Below, piece by piece: positions 8,527 through 16,348 of a DNA stretch of 56,161 nt (position 1 is the first letter of the stretch; each line of letters starts with the position of its first letter). Below the pieces are notes generated by a model. The model saw only the letters and a list, made by a program, of their open reading frames with translations, was not told the DNA's origin and did no database searches. The stretch comes from Paenisporosarcina macmurdoensis (GTDB lineage Bacteria; Bacillota; Bacilli; Bacillales_A; Planococcaceae): the NCBI RefSeq assembly GCF_042658845.1, contig NZ_JBHSRI010000020.1:1-56161 (forward strand), given 5' to 3'. A program made the position numbers and the translations under genes.

Positions 8527-9354
8527 TTATTTCCAAAATTGATCATATACCGTGATGGGTAAATGTCGTTTATGCTGTGAACGTAAATAGTGACGCTCAA
8601 TTATTTCTTGTTGCTCACTCGGAATATCTTTTCCTTCTAAATAATCATCAATATGATGATAGGTGACACCAAGCGCAATTTCATCCGGTAGCGCAGGGCG
8701 ATCTTCTTCTAAATCTGCAGTTGGAATCTTCGTATATAAATGTTCTGGGCTACCAAGCAATTTTAATAACTGTTTCCCTTGTCGCTTATTCAATCGAAAA
8801 ATAGGCACCAAGTCTGCTCCACCATCACCGTATTTAGTATAAAAACCAGTAATCGCTTCAGCTGCATGATCTGTTCCAAGTACAATAGCATTGTGCATAG
8901 AAGCAATTGAATATTGAACCTTCATTCTCTCTCTTGCTTTCTCATTGCCTTTTGCAAAATCCGAAAGAATAATCCCAGATTCATCAAGTGCTCGTTTACT
9001 AGCATCAACAGCATCTTTAATGTTTACTGTATAAATTTTAGTGGGTTGAATAAATTCTAGTGCGTCTTGACAATCGTCTTCATCAAACTGCACTCCATAT
9101 GGTAAGCGAACAGCATGGAAGGAATAAACTTGTCCTCCCGCTTCTTCATTTAATTCATCCACTGCCATTTGTGCGAGCTTTCCACTAAGTGTTGAATCTT
9201 GTCCGCCTGATATACCAAGAACCAGTCCTTTTAAGAAAGTATGTTTCTTTAAATAAGCTTTCATAAAATCGATCGATACGCGAATTTCTTCTTGAGGGTC
9301 AATCGATGGTTTCACTTTCAGTTCTTCGATAATAGTCTGTTGTAAGTTTGTCAT
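8527..9354 (-). CDS. nadE: NH3-dependent NAD+ synthetase
   Basis: It makes NAD+ from nicotinate adenine dinucleotide, ATP and ammonia. The 275-aa length fits the ammonia-dependent class (no glutaminase domain). The P-loop LGISGGQDSTL lies near residues 46-56, and the family stretches LGTDHAAEAITGFYTKYGDG and KIPTADLEEDRPALPDE are present. Two ATG codons stand in tandem (9357 and 9354); AAGGAGG is 7 nt from the second, which I prefer. It lies 9-12 bp downstream of pncB in the same direction, giving a two-gene NAD salvage operon that ends at the terminator at 8489. Confidence 0.95.
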   Translation of the reverse strand: MTNLQQTIIEELKVKPSIDPQEEIRVSIDFMKAYLKKHTFLKGLVLGISGGQDSTLSGKLAQMAVDELNEEAGGQVYSFHAVRLPYGVQFDEDDCQDALEFIQPTKIYTVNIKDAVDASKRALDESGIILSDFAKGNEKARERMKVQYSIASMHNAIVLGTDHAAEAITGFYTKYGDGGADLVPIFRLNKRQGKQLLKLLGSPEHLYTKIPTADLEEDRPALPDEIALGVTYHHIDDYLEGKDIPSEQQEIIERHYLRSQHKRHLPITVYDQFWK

Positions 9355-9366
9355 CATAGTGCCTCC

Positions 9367-10836
9367 TTAAGCGTAATGCATGCGATCCACCATTTCTTGA
9401 ATTTCTTGGATATTTCGCATTTTGTTATCCCAGCATTTTTGACTTAAATCCACAGGATATTCTTCTGGATTTAAGGAACGTTTGTATTCATCCCATAGTA
9501 ATTCCAAGTTAGAAGTTGCATAATCTCGCATTTCAAACAGTGTCGGATTCGTATAAATAACTTGTCCATTTTCAATTACTTTCGTATGAAGCTCTTTTGC
9601 TTCAAAGTTCGTCACAAATTTAGATACAAATGTATGAACTGGGTGGAACATTTTCAGGCGTTTTTCATGAGTCGGATCTTCATCGGACATGGTTATATAA
9701 TCGCCTTCTGCTTTACCGTTTTCACGATCAATAATACGATATAATCTTTTTTGACCTGGAGTCGTTACTTTTTCAGTTGTAGAGGAGATTTTGATGGTGT
9801 CTTCCATTACGCCTTTTTCATCTTCAATTGAAACAATTTTATAAACCGCACCAAGAGCTGGTTGGTCATACGCAGTAATCAGTTTAGTACCAATTCCCCA
9901 CATATCCACTTTTGCACCTTGGGCCTTTAAGTTTAAGATTGTGTATTCATCCAAATCATTCGATACCACAATTTTGGCATTTGGAAATCCTGCAGCATCT
10001 AACATACGTCGTGACTCTTTTGAAAGGAACGCAATGTCACCACTGTCTAAACGAATTCCAACGAAATTGATTTTATCACCAAGTTCTTTTGCCACTTGAA
10101 TAGCCGTAGGAACACCAATTTTCAAGGTATTGTATGTATCGACGAGGAATACACAATCTTTATGACGTTGAGCATAGGCATGAAAAGCTTCGTATTCACT
10201 CTTATAAGCTTGAACAAGTGAATGTGCATGTGTACCCGCTACAGGAATACCGAATTTTTTGCCTGCTCGTACATTACTAGTTGCTTCAATCCCACCGATA
10301 ATAGATGCCCGTGAGCCCCAAACTGCCGCGTCCATTTCTTGTGCACGCCGCGTACCAAATTCCATAACGGTATCAGTTTTAACGATTTGTTTAATCCGAC
10401 TGGCTTTTGTGGCAATTAACGTTTGATAATTAACGATATTTAAAAGTGCGGTTTCAATTAGTTGAGCTTCAACAAGTGGAGCTTCAATACGAATAATTGG
10501 TTCATTGGCGAAAACTAGTTCCCCTTCAACCATCGAATAGACATCACCTGTAAATCGAACTTCACGCAAATAACTGATGAAATCTTCCTTATAATCAAGT
10601 TCCTCTTGTAAATAGGCTAAATCACTTTCGGTAAAACGGAAATCCCGTAGATAATCTAGTACGCGTTCGAGACCCGCAAAAATCGCGTAGCCGTTGCCAA
10701 AAGGTAATTTGCGAAAAAACAATTCAAATACAGCTTTGCGATTATGTATTCCATCAGCCCAATAGGTTTCGGCCATATTGATTTGATATAAATCTGTATG
10801 TAATGCAAGTCCATCATCTGCATATTTTGACGTCAT
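9367..10836 (-). CDS. pncB: Nicotinate phosphoribosyltransferase
   Basis: It converts nicotinate and PRPP to nicotinate mononucleotide, the first step of the Preiss-Handler NAD salvage route. Family features include ALHTDLYQINMAETYW near the N-terminus, EFGTRRAQEMDAAVWGSRAS, GTHAHSLVQAY (with the His phosphorylation region) and IRLDSGDIAFLS. The open frame extends to 10923, but the conserved N-terminus and an AAGGGG site 5-6 nt upstream point to the ATG at 10836 (489 aa). It is the first gene of the pncB-nadE operon. Confidence 0.94.
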   Translation of the reverse strand: MTSKYADDGLALHTDLYQINMAETYWADGIHNRKAVFELFFRKLPFGNGYAIFAGLERVLDYLRDFRFTESDLAYLQEELDYKEDFISYLREVRFTGDVYSMVEGELVFANEPIIRIEAPLVEAQLIETALLNIVNYQTLIATKASRIKQIVKTDTVMEFGTRRAQEMDAAVWGSRASIIGGIEATSNVRAGKKFGIPVAGTHAHSLVQAYKSEYEAFHAYAQRHKDCVFLVDTYNTLKIGVPTAIQVAKELGDKINFVGIRLDSGDIAFLSKESRRMLDAAGFPNAKIVVSNDLDEYTILNLKAQGAKVDMWGIGTKLITAYDQPALGAVYKIVSIEDEKGVMEDTIKISSTTEKVTTPGQKRLYRIIDRENGKAEGDYITMSDEDPTHEKRLKMFHPVHTFVSKFVTNFEAKELHTKVIENGQVIYTNPTLFEMRDYATSNLELLWDEYKRSLNPEEYPVDLSQKCWDNKMRNIQEIQEMVDRMHYA

Positions 10837-10913
10837 CAAAACCCCTTCTTCCAAGTTCATAATTGTCATTAGTATACACCATTTACCCGTTTTCTTATCA
10901 ATCCTAACAAAAA

Positions 10914-10942
10914 CGCAAACCAATAAAGAAGTTGGTTTGCGC
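10914..10942 (-). terminator. Terminator of the small gene at 10951
   Basis: Stem GCGCAAACCAA/TTGGTTTGCG followed by TTTTTG on the minus strand, nine bases after the stop codon of the 67-aa gene. Confidence 0.85.
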
Positions 10943-10950
10943 TACTATAA

Positions 10951-11154
10951 TTATGTCCCCATTTTTCTACGTGTATTGCTCACTTTTTTCGTTTGTTGGC
11001 TTTGCATTTTTTTCCCGGATTGTCCTGCATTTCCTTTGGCATTGCCATCAGACGAAAGGTTTTTCTTCGCTTCTAACTGCTTTTGCATAGCTTCTTTTAA
11101 CGTCATTTTTTTCTTTGGCGCTTCTTGTTCGGTTGTTTCCTTGTTTTCAGTCAT
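10951..11154 (-). CDS. Small charged hypothetical protein (67 aa)
   Basis: The 67-aa, highly charged protein (acidic N-terminus, then Lys-rich) has no membrane segment and low complexity (MTENKETTEQEAPKKKMTL ... RRKMGT), probably largely disordered. It is supported by a strong GGAGG site 6-7 nt before the ATG, its own downstream terminator and convincing spacing. I do not recognise a family. It lies upstream of pncB in the same direction, but the terminator between them argues for separate transcription. Confidence 0.7.
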   Translation of the reverse strand: MTENKETTEQEAPKKKMTLKEAMQKQLEAKKNLSSDGNAKGNAGQSGKKMQSQQTKKVSNTRRKMGT

Positions 11155-11424
11155 TTTAAATCCTCCTTAAATCAACAGTTGATTAGTCTTTGCTTCTCTC
11201 TATTATACTCGAAACTCTACAACTACTGGGAAATTTCTATACTTTTGTTGAAAAAGATTCAACGATCCGTATACCTTCTTGAGTTTAGGAAGACGCAATC
11301 TTCATTTACATTGTACCTATTGATGATTCCAATCTTTGATCCTCTAAGTATGAACCAGGAATACTGTTCGTTATTCTATGTCACACTCTTTATGCATATA
11401 ATTTGCTAACAAGGAGGGTTCACA

Positions 11425-11796
11425 TTGAAAGGAAAAAGATTTAAATGGCTACCAGTTATTTTACTTTCATTACTTGCTCAATTTATCGTTTTACAGTTAT
11501 TGCTCTTTATTGAAGTGAAATTACTACCAACCATGTCTTTTGATTTACTAATTAAAATCAATTTTTTTATTATTGCTATTAGTGGTGGCGTCGTTGCTAT
11601 TCGCTTTTCCAATAATTCAACTCGCCACATAGGTGGTATCTGTGGCGCTCTTTTCATTACCCTCAGTGAATTATATAGTAGAAATTTTGATGTAGGTTTT
11701 GCATCGATATTCGTTTTGCTTATCGCGTACTTAGCCGGCTATATTGGTTCCACGCTATACACGAATAAGGTAGTCGTAACAGAAGTAGTTGGTTAA
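11425..11796 (+). CDS. Small integral membrane protein, possibly TIGR04086/YrzE-like
   Basis: The 123-aa protein has four predicted membrane helices (about 8-30, 42-60, 68-85, 93-112) and short loops. AAGGAGGG sits 7 nt before a TTG start at 11425. Length and four-helix layout resemble the TIGR04086 (YrzE) family, but this is a weak assignment made from memory. It is convergent with exoA, and a bidirectional terminator follows at 11824. Confidence 0.65.
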   Translation: MKGKRFKWLPVILLSLLAQFIVLQLLLFIEVKLLPTMSFDLLIKINFFIIAISGGVVAIRFSNNSTRHIGGICGALFITLSELYSRNFDVGFASIFVLLIAYLAGYIGSTLYTNKVVVTEVVG

Positions 11797-11823
11797 GTTC
11801 TAACATACTTTGGAGCTCTACAT

Positions 11824-11866
11824 AAAAGTCTTTCGCAAGTTCAATGAACTTATGAAAGGCTTTTAA
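11824..11866. terminator. Terminator between the membrane protein and exoA
   Basis: Imperfect hairpin AAGTCTTTC...GAAAGGCTTTT with an inner stem AAGTTCA/TGAACTT. T-runs exist on the plus strand, so it mainly ends the 11425 gene. Confidence 0.7.
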
Positions 11867-11967
11867 TTGTTGTTAATCGTGCATTTGCGCTGCCGCACGT
11901 CTTGCGGTTTGCTAAACGCAAATGTACTCTTTTGTATGTTCTACAAGATCTTTAACATAGCCAATCA

Positions 11968-12720
11968 TTATTGAAGTTCCAACAAAATCGGGCAGTGATC
12001 GCTGCCAAGGACTTGTGGATGAATGGTTGCATGTTTCAACCTATCTTCTAATCTCTTAGACGCAATGAAATAATCAATTCTCCATCCGATATTACGTTCT
12101 CTCACCTTACTCATATAAGACCACCATGTATATGCGCCTTCTTGCTCTGGATAAAAATAGCGAAACGTATCAATAAAGCCTTCATCAAGCAACGCCGTCA
12201 TCTTGCCCCGTTCCTCTATTGTAAATCCAGAGTTGCCTTTATTCGGCTTTGCATTCTTTAAATCAATTTCTTCATGGGCTACATTTAAATCACCACACAT
12301 AATAACCGGTTTCACTTGATCTAATTTTTTCAAATAGCTACGCAGTTCATCTTCCCATTCCAGTCGATAAGGAAGTCTAGTTAAATCTCGCTTTGCATTT
12401 GGCGTATAGACATTTACTAAATAGAATTGATCGAATTCCAATGTCAGTATTCTGCCTTCCGCTTCTTCATTTGCATCCCCTACTCCATACTTGACCGAAA
12501 TCGGCTTTTGTTTTGTAAATACCGCCGTTCCTGAGTAGCCTTTCTTTTCTGCGTAATTCCAATACTGTTCGTACCCTTCCAATAGCAATTCTATTTGCCC
12601 AGCTTGTAATTTTGTTTCTTGTAGGCAAAAAATATCTGCATCCACTTGTTGAAAATAATCTAAAAAACCTTTTTTCACGCATGCTCTTATGCCATTCACA
12701 TTCCATGATACTAACTTCAT
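11968..12720 (-). CDS. exoA: Exodeoxyribonuclease III / AP endonuclease
   Basis: The 250-aa cytosolic DNA-repair enzyme cleaves 5' to abasic sites and has 3'-5' exonuclease and 3'-phosphatase activity. The EEP-fold catalytic set is complete: Asn7 in SWNVNGIRA, Glu in LQETKLQ, the Tyr/Asp region CGDLNVAHEEIDL, WWSYMSKVRERNIGWRIDYF and the terminal GSDHCPILLEL with the catalytic Asp-His. The ATG at 12720 is preceded by AAGGAG (GTTAACCCTTT context reversed) at normal spacing. A truncated second copy of this gene lies at 15741-15953. Confidence 0.95.
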   Translation of the reverse strand: MKLVSWNVNGIRACVKKGFLDYFQQVDADIFCLQETKLQAGQIELLLEGYEQYWNYAEKKGYSGTAVFTKQKPISVKYGVGDANEEAEGRILTLEFDQFYLVNVYTPNAKRDLTRLPYRLEWEDELRSYLKKLDQVKPVIMCGDLNVAHEEIDLKNAKPNKGNSGFTIEERGKMTALLDEGFIDTFRYFYPEQEGAYTWWSYMSKVRERNIGWRIDYFIASKRLEDRLKHATIHPQVLGSDHCPILLELQ

Positions 12721-13142
12721 AAAGGGTTAACTCCTTATTCGACTCTCAAATTTTATGTATGTACGGACACTTTATATAACTTTCTGTCTAAAGTCTAGAA
12801 AAGGTTGTTCATAAACTGCGAGTACTTACTATATAGAAGAAACTAAAACGAACTTTTTCAAAATTATAGGCATAATCATGGACTTTAAGTAATAGACTAA
12901 TTGAATGTATCTTTTTATTTGTCTCTAGTTTCCTCGTATTCTTCTAAATGAATCCTGAATATGGTAACTATGATATACTTATAATTATGATAATATTTTG
13001 TATATTCTGAAAATATTTAACAATTTATAGTCTTGTAATTGTTTTCTAGATGGGACAGGTGCTTTTTTCCTTGACCGAAATGCAAAAACGCTTTTACTCA
13101 AAGATACGGTAGTAAAAATTGATTTTGGGAGGAAAACACCTT
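12721..13142. other. Intergenic region between divergent exoA and the DUF1611 gene
   Basis: This is 422 bp of A/T-rich sequence between divergently read genes. It must hold both promoters. I see no hairpin, repeat or reading frame that I can support; TTGACC at about 13071 is a possible -35 for the rightward operon but has no convincing -10. Confidence 0.5.
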
Positions 13143-14231
13143 ATGAAAGAAACGGCAATCGTATATTGTGAAAACAAGTTTGGAACGATGGATGGAAAGA
13201 CAGCGAATGGCTTGGTTAGAAGTTCACGGAAATTCGAAATTCTCGGCGTAATTGATAGCACGAAAGTTGGACAAGATGCGGGTGAATTTCTATTAGGAAA
13301 GAAAAATGGCATTCCTATCTTCAAAAACCTCGATCAAGCGTTAGGAAAACTAAACCATGTACCAAATCAATTCATATATGGAATCGCACCTTCTGAAGCT
13401 TTTCTGAAAGAAGATGAGAGAAATCTTCTTTTTCAAGCAATGGAACATGGGATGAATATTGTTAACCCTCTACATGAATTCTTTACTGATGATGTGAAAT
13501 TTGTAGAGCATGCTAAAAACAATCATGTGACGATCCATGATGTCAGAAAGCCTGCCCAGAAAAAGGATATGCATCTTTTTTCTGGACGCATTTTAAACAT
13601 CACTACACCCGTGATCGCCGTACTGGGCACGGATAGCGCAATAGGCAAAAGAACAACAGCAGTTCTACTCGAAGATGCTTTGCTAGAAAGAGGTTTAAAT
13701 GTCGCTTTTATCGCAACTGGACAGACTGGTTTAATTCAAGGCGCGAAATACGGGGTTGCCATTGATGCTATTCCTTCTCAGTTTATGACGGGTGAAATTG
13801 AAAACCAAGTGATGAAAGCTTATGAAAACGATAAACCCGATATCATTATCGTGGAAGGTCAAGGGGCGTTAAGTCATCCTGCGTATATAAGTTCTTGTGG
13901 AATTATCAGAGGCTCAAGACCTGGCGCCGTCATTATTCAACATGCTCCTAAACGCGAATTTTTAGGTGATTTTAGTTATATGAAAATGCCTACTGTACAA
14001 AGTGAAATCGAACTTATTGAAAACTTCTCTAAATCTAAAGTGATTGCGATCACGATTAATCATGAAAACATGACGGATGCTGAACTCGTTAAAACCATTT
14101 CAGACTATGAAATTGATCTTCAACTTCCAACGACTGATGCGCTTAAATTTGGCTGCGACAAGTTGATTGAAAGTATTTTCGAGGCTTATCCAGCCTTAAG
14201 AAGCAAAGAGAAATTAGTCGTTGTCAATTGA
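13143..14231 (+). CDS. DUF1611 family protein (P-loop domain; DgcN-like)
   Basis: The protein is 362 aa from the ATG at 13143, which follows GGGAGG by 10 nt; the open frame begins at 13119. The N-terminal half (about 1-150) is Rossmann-like. The C-terminal half is a P-loop NTPase-type domain with GTDSAIGKRTTAVLLEDAL at about 170-190, then ATGQTGLIQGAKYG and IIVEGQGALSHPAY. From memory, one characterised DUF1611 member (DgcN of a marine Pseudoalteromonas) N-acetylates D-glutamate in a D-amino-acid catabolic pathway. Here the partner is a PLP racemase whose TTG start overlaps this stop by 4 nt, so a joint role in D/L amino-acid conversion is plausible. Substrate is unknown. Confidence 0.8.
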   Translation: MKETAIVYCENKFGTMDGKTANGLVRSSRKFEILGVIDSTKVGQDAGEFLLGKKNGIPIFKNLDQALGKLNHVPNQFIYGIAPSEAFLKEDERNLLFQAMEHGMNIVNPLHEFFTDDVKFVEHAKNNHVTIHDVRKPAQKKDMHLFSGRILNITTPVIAVLGTDSAIGKRTTAVLLEDALLERGLNVAFIATGQTGLIQGAKYGVAIDAIPSQFMTGEIENQVMKAYENDKPDIIIVEGQGALSHPAYISSCGIIRGSRPGAVIIQHAPKREFLGDFSYMKMPTVQSEIELIENFSKSKVIAITINHENMTDAELVKTISDYEIDLQLPTTDALKFGCDKLIESIFEAYPALRSKEKLVVVN

Positions 14232-15304
14232 TTCAGCCTGTCACACCAAGGATTGAAATCAATCTTGCAAAAGTCGCTTATAATGCAGCAAAGCTCGTCG
14301 AACTATACGGTTCTAAACATATTGGGCTTATGGGCGTGACCAAAACCGTTTGCGGTGCACCAGAAATTGCAACGGTTTTACTAGAGCAAGGTATTCATAT
14401 GCTCGCGGATTCAAAATTGTTAAACCTACAGAAAATGCGAGATGCAGGTATTAAAACAAACTTTGTCTTATTAAGATCCCCGGCTTTAAGTGAAGTAGAA
14501 GCGGTTATTACACATGCAGATATTAGCATTAACACAGAACTTGCTGTCATTTATAAATTATCTGAAGTCGCTTTGAGTAAGGATATTGTTCATAAAATTA
14601 TTCTGATGATTGAAATGGGCGATTTAAGAGAAGGTATCATGCCTGAAAACCTTGATGGGTTTATTCAAAAGGTTTTAAACCTTGCCGGTATCAAGATTGT
14701 AGGAATTGGAGTAAACTTTGCTTGTTTCGGTGGCGTTAAACCAAACGAACAAAAAATGAAGGATTTATCAACACTGGCTAACGATATTGAAACGAAGTTT
14801 TCGCTTGCTCTTTGTTATGTATCTGGAGGGAACTCTGCCAATTATAATTGGTTTATGACCACGGATGATGTTGGACGGGTGAACAACTTACGCTTGGGCG
14901 AATCCATTTATTTAGGACGTGAAACCTTAAACCGCATGGCAATTCCCGAATTATATACGGATGCCTTCACTTTCGTTACAGAAGTGATTGAATTGAAAGT
15001 AAAACCATCTGTACCTTACGGAGAAATAGGGCAAAATGCTTTCGGCATCTTTCCAGAATTCGAAGACCGCGGACAAATGACGCGAGCAATTCTTGGAGTC
15101 GGAAATCAAGATGTACTAGTAACCGGACTACAACCATTATTGGATATTGATATTATTGGTTCAAGTAGCGACCACACAGTCATTGATGCAAAAGAAAATA
15201 ATTTAGAAGTTGGGGATGAAGTGACGTTCACCCTAAACTATGGTGCTCTTCTATCCTTAATGACTTCTCCATATGTTTATAAACAGTATATTGATACCAT
15301 TTAA
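14228..15304 (+). CDS. PLP-dependent amino-acid racemase, alanine/ornithine racemase family
   Basis: The 358-aa fold-type III PLP enzyme has the PLP lysine in LMGVTKTVCG (Lys39), IEMGDLREGI in the barrel, and a C-terminal beta domain with RAILGVGNQDV. This pattern fits the ornithine racemase (Orr)/YhfX branch better than true Alr, which carries a catalytic Tyr in a different C-terminal context. The start is a TTG overlapping the DUF1611 stop, giving translational coupling. A strong terminator follows at 15309. Likely substrates are ornithine, glutamate, alanine or related amino acids; sequence alone does not decide. Confidence 0.82.
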   Translation: MIQPVTPRIEINLAKVAYNAAKLVELYGSKHIGLMGVTKTVCGAPEIATVLLEQGIHMLADSKLLNLQKMRDAGIKTNFVLLRSPALSEVEAVITHADISINTELAVIYKLSEVALSKDIVHKIILMIEMGDLREGIMPENLDGFIQKVLNLAGIKIVGIGVNFACFGGVKPNEQKMKDLSTLANDIETKFSLALCYVSGGNSANYNWFMTTDDVGRVNNLRLGESIYLGRETLNRMAIPELYTDAFTFVTEVIELKVKPSVPYGEIGQNAFGIFPEFEDRGQMTRAILGVGNQDVLVTGLQPLLDIDIIGSSSDHTVIDAKENNLEVGDEVTFTLNYGALLSLMTSPYVYKQYIDTI

Positions 15305-15308
15305 TTAT

Positions 15309-15362
15309 TGGGAGCTGTCCTTAAAGTCATAAAACATGACTATGGGCAGTTCCTTTTTTTTA
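15309..15362 (+). terminator. Terminator of the DUF1611-racemase operon
   Basis: Long hairpin GGAGCTGTCC ... GGGCAGTTCC with inner GTCAT/ATGAC stem, followed by T8 on the plus strand. Confidence 0.9.
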
Positions 15363-15372
15363 TATAGTAGAG

Positions 15373-15555
15373 GTTGATTTACGTTGCAGTCGGACGCTTT
15401 CCGCGGGCATGGGCTCAGCCCTCCTCGACGAGCAAAAAACATCTGCTCCTGCGGTTACTCGTCGCAAACAAGTTGCGGAACCACAACTTGTTGCCTGCGG
15501 GGTCTTCAGCTCATGCTATTCCCGCTGGAGTCGCCACCCTTTCACTCCAATCAAC
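15373..15555. repeat. Interspersed palindromic repeat (183 bp, full copy)
   Basis: The element is bounded by terminal inverted repeats GTTGATT (15373) and AATCAAC (15549). It contains nested stems: CGACGAG/CTCGTCG, CAAGTTG/CAACTTG and GCGGGCATG.../...CATGCTATTCCCGC. Text such as CGGACGCTTTCCGCGGGCA and ATTCCCGC.GGAGTCGCCACC resembles, from memory, a family of intergenic repeats common in Bacillaceae. It encodes no gene. It follows the racemase terminator, and a partial copy lies at 16068-16120. Between 15556 and 15740 I see only a short unexplained stretch with no start codon or motif. Confidence 0.7.
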
Positions 15556-15740
15556 TATTTTCTTTATAAAGATTATTACAAATATCGGCGCTTTTTGTTA
15601 GATGGAATTCACCAGTACTACCATGTTTCTGCAACGCTGCAGCACTAGCCTCTACGGAAAGATTTTGCCCAAAATCCCCATTTTTATTTAGGGCTTACCC
15701 ATCAGCATCCCCAACTGCCATATTTAACGGAAAGCGGCGA

Positions 15741-15953
15741 TTATTTTGTAAAAACGGCCGTTCCTGAGTACCCTTTCTTTTCTGCATATTTCCAATACTG
15801 TTCATAGCCTTCTAATAATAAATCAATTTCACCTGCTTGCAATTTTGTCTCTTGCCGGCAAAAAATATCTGCATCCACTTGTTGAAAATAATCTAAAAAC
15901 CCTTTTTGTACACACGCTCTAATGCCATTCACACTCCACGAAACTAATTTCAT
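15741..15953 (-). pseudogene. Truncated duplicate of exoA (N-terminal 70 codons)
   Basis: The frame starts MKLVSWSVNGIRACVQKG and matches residues 1-70 of the intact exoA at 11968-12720 with few differences, ending at GYSGTAVFTK and then a TAA codon where homology stops. It lacks the catalytic centre beyond Glu34, and Asn7 has become Ser, so it cannot be an active nuclease. The region upstream of its ATG also resembles the exoA upstream sequence (TTTTATGTATGT), showing that the duplicated block included the promoter side. It lies between a full and a partial copy of the palindromic repeat. Confidence 0.85.
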
Positions 15954-16067
15954 TTATCTATTACTCCTCAATTGATTCTTTATTTTATGTATGTGAGTCA
16001 ATTTCATAATTCATCAAACCAGTTAAGAACACGCACTTTATAAAAAAAATTCCTTCGATTTCCGTTA

Positions 16068-16120
16068 CGGGTGGAGTCTTCAGCTTATGCTAATCCCGCT
16101 GCCCTTTCACTCCAATCAAC
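16068..16120. repeat. Partial copy of the palindromic repeat
   Basis: This matches the right end of the 15373-15555 element (GGTGGAGTCTTCAGCT.ATGCTA.TCCCGCTG... CCACCCTTTCACTCCAATCAAC type text) but lacks about 10 internal bases and the left two thirds. The rest of 15954-16348 shows nothing else recognisable apart from the leader of the dehydrogenase gene. Confidence 0.6.
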
Positions 16121-16348
16121 CACTAGTTCTCATTTGCCAAACAGACATGAGGACCTTCTCCCGAAGCAGTAAAACCAATCTGAATGTGCTGCCATTAGTT
16201 TATTTTAATAACCCACGGGTAAAGTTTAAAGTACGAAAACTTTATAAAACTTTTTAAATGATGTCTAGGAACTGATGTTATCAAACATCGGCCTAATTCC
16301 TAAGCAGGCCTAACAACAGCAATGTGAATAATAAAGGAGAGAAAAATA

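Noticed and set aside
15556..15740. Gene remnant next to the truncated exoA
   Set aside because: A leftward frame gives protein-like text, but without a start, ribosome site or family match I cannot call it a gene or pseudogene.
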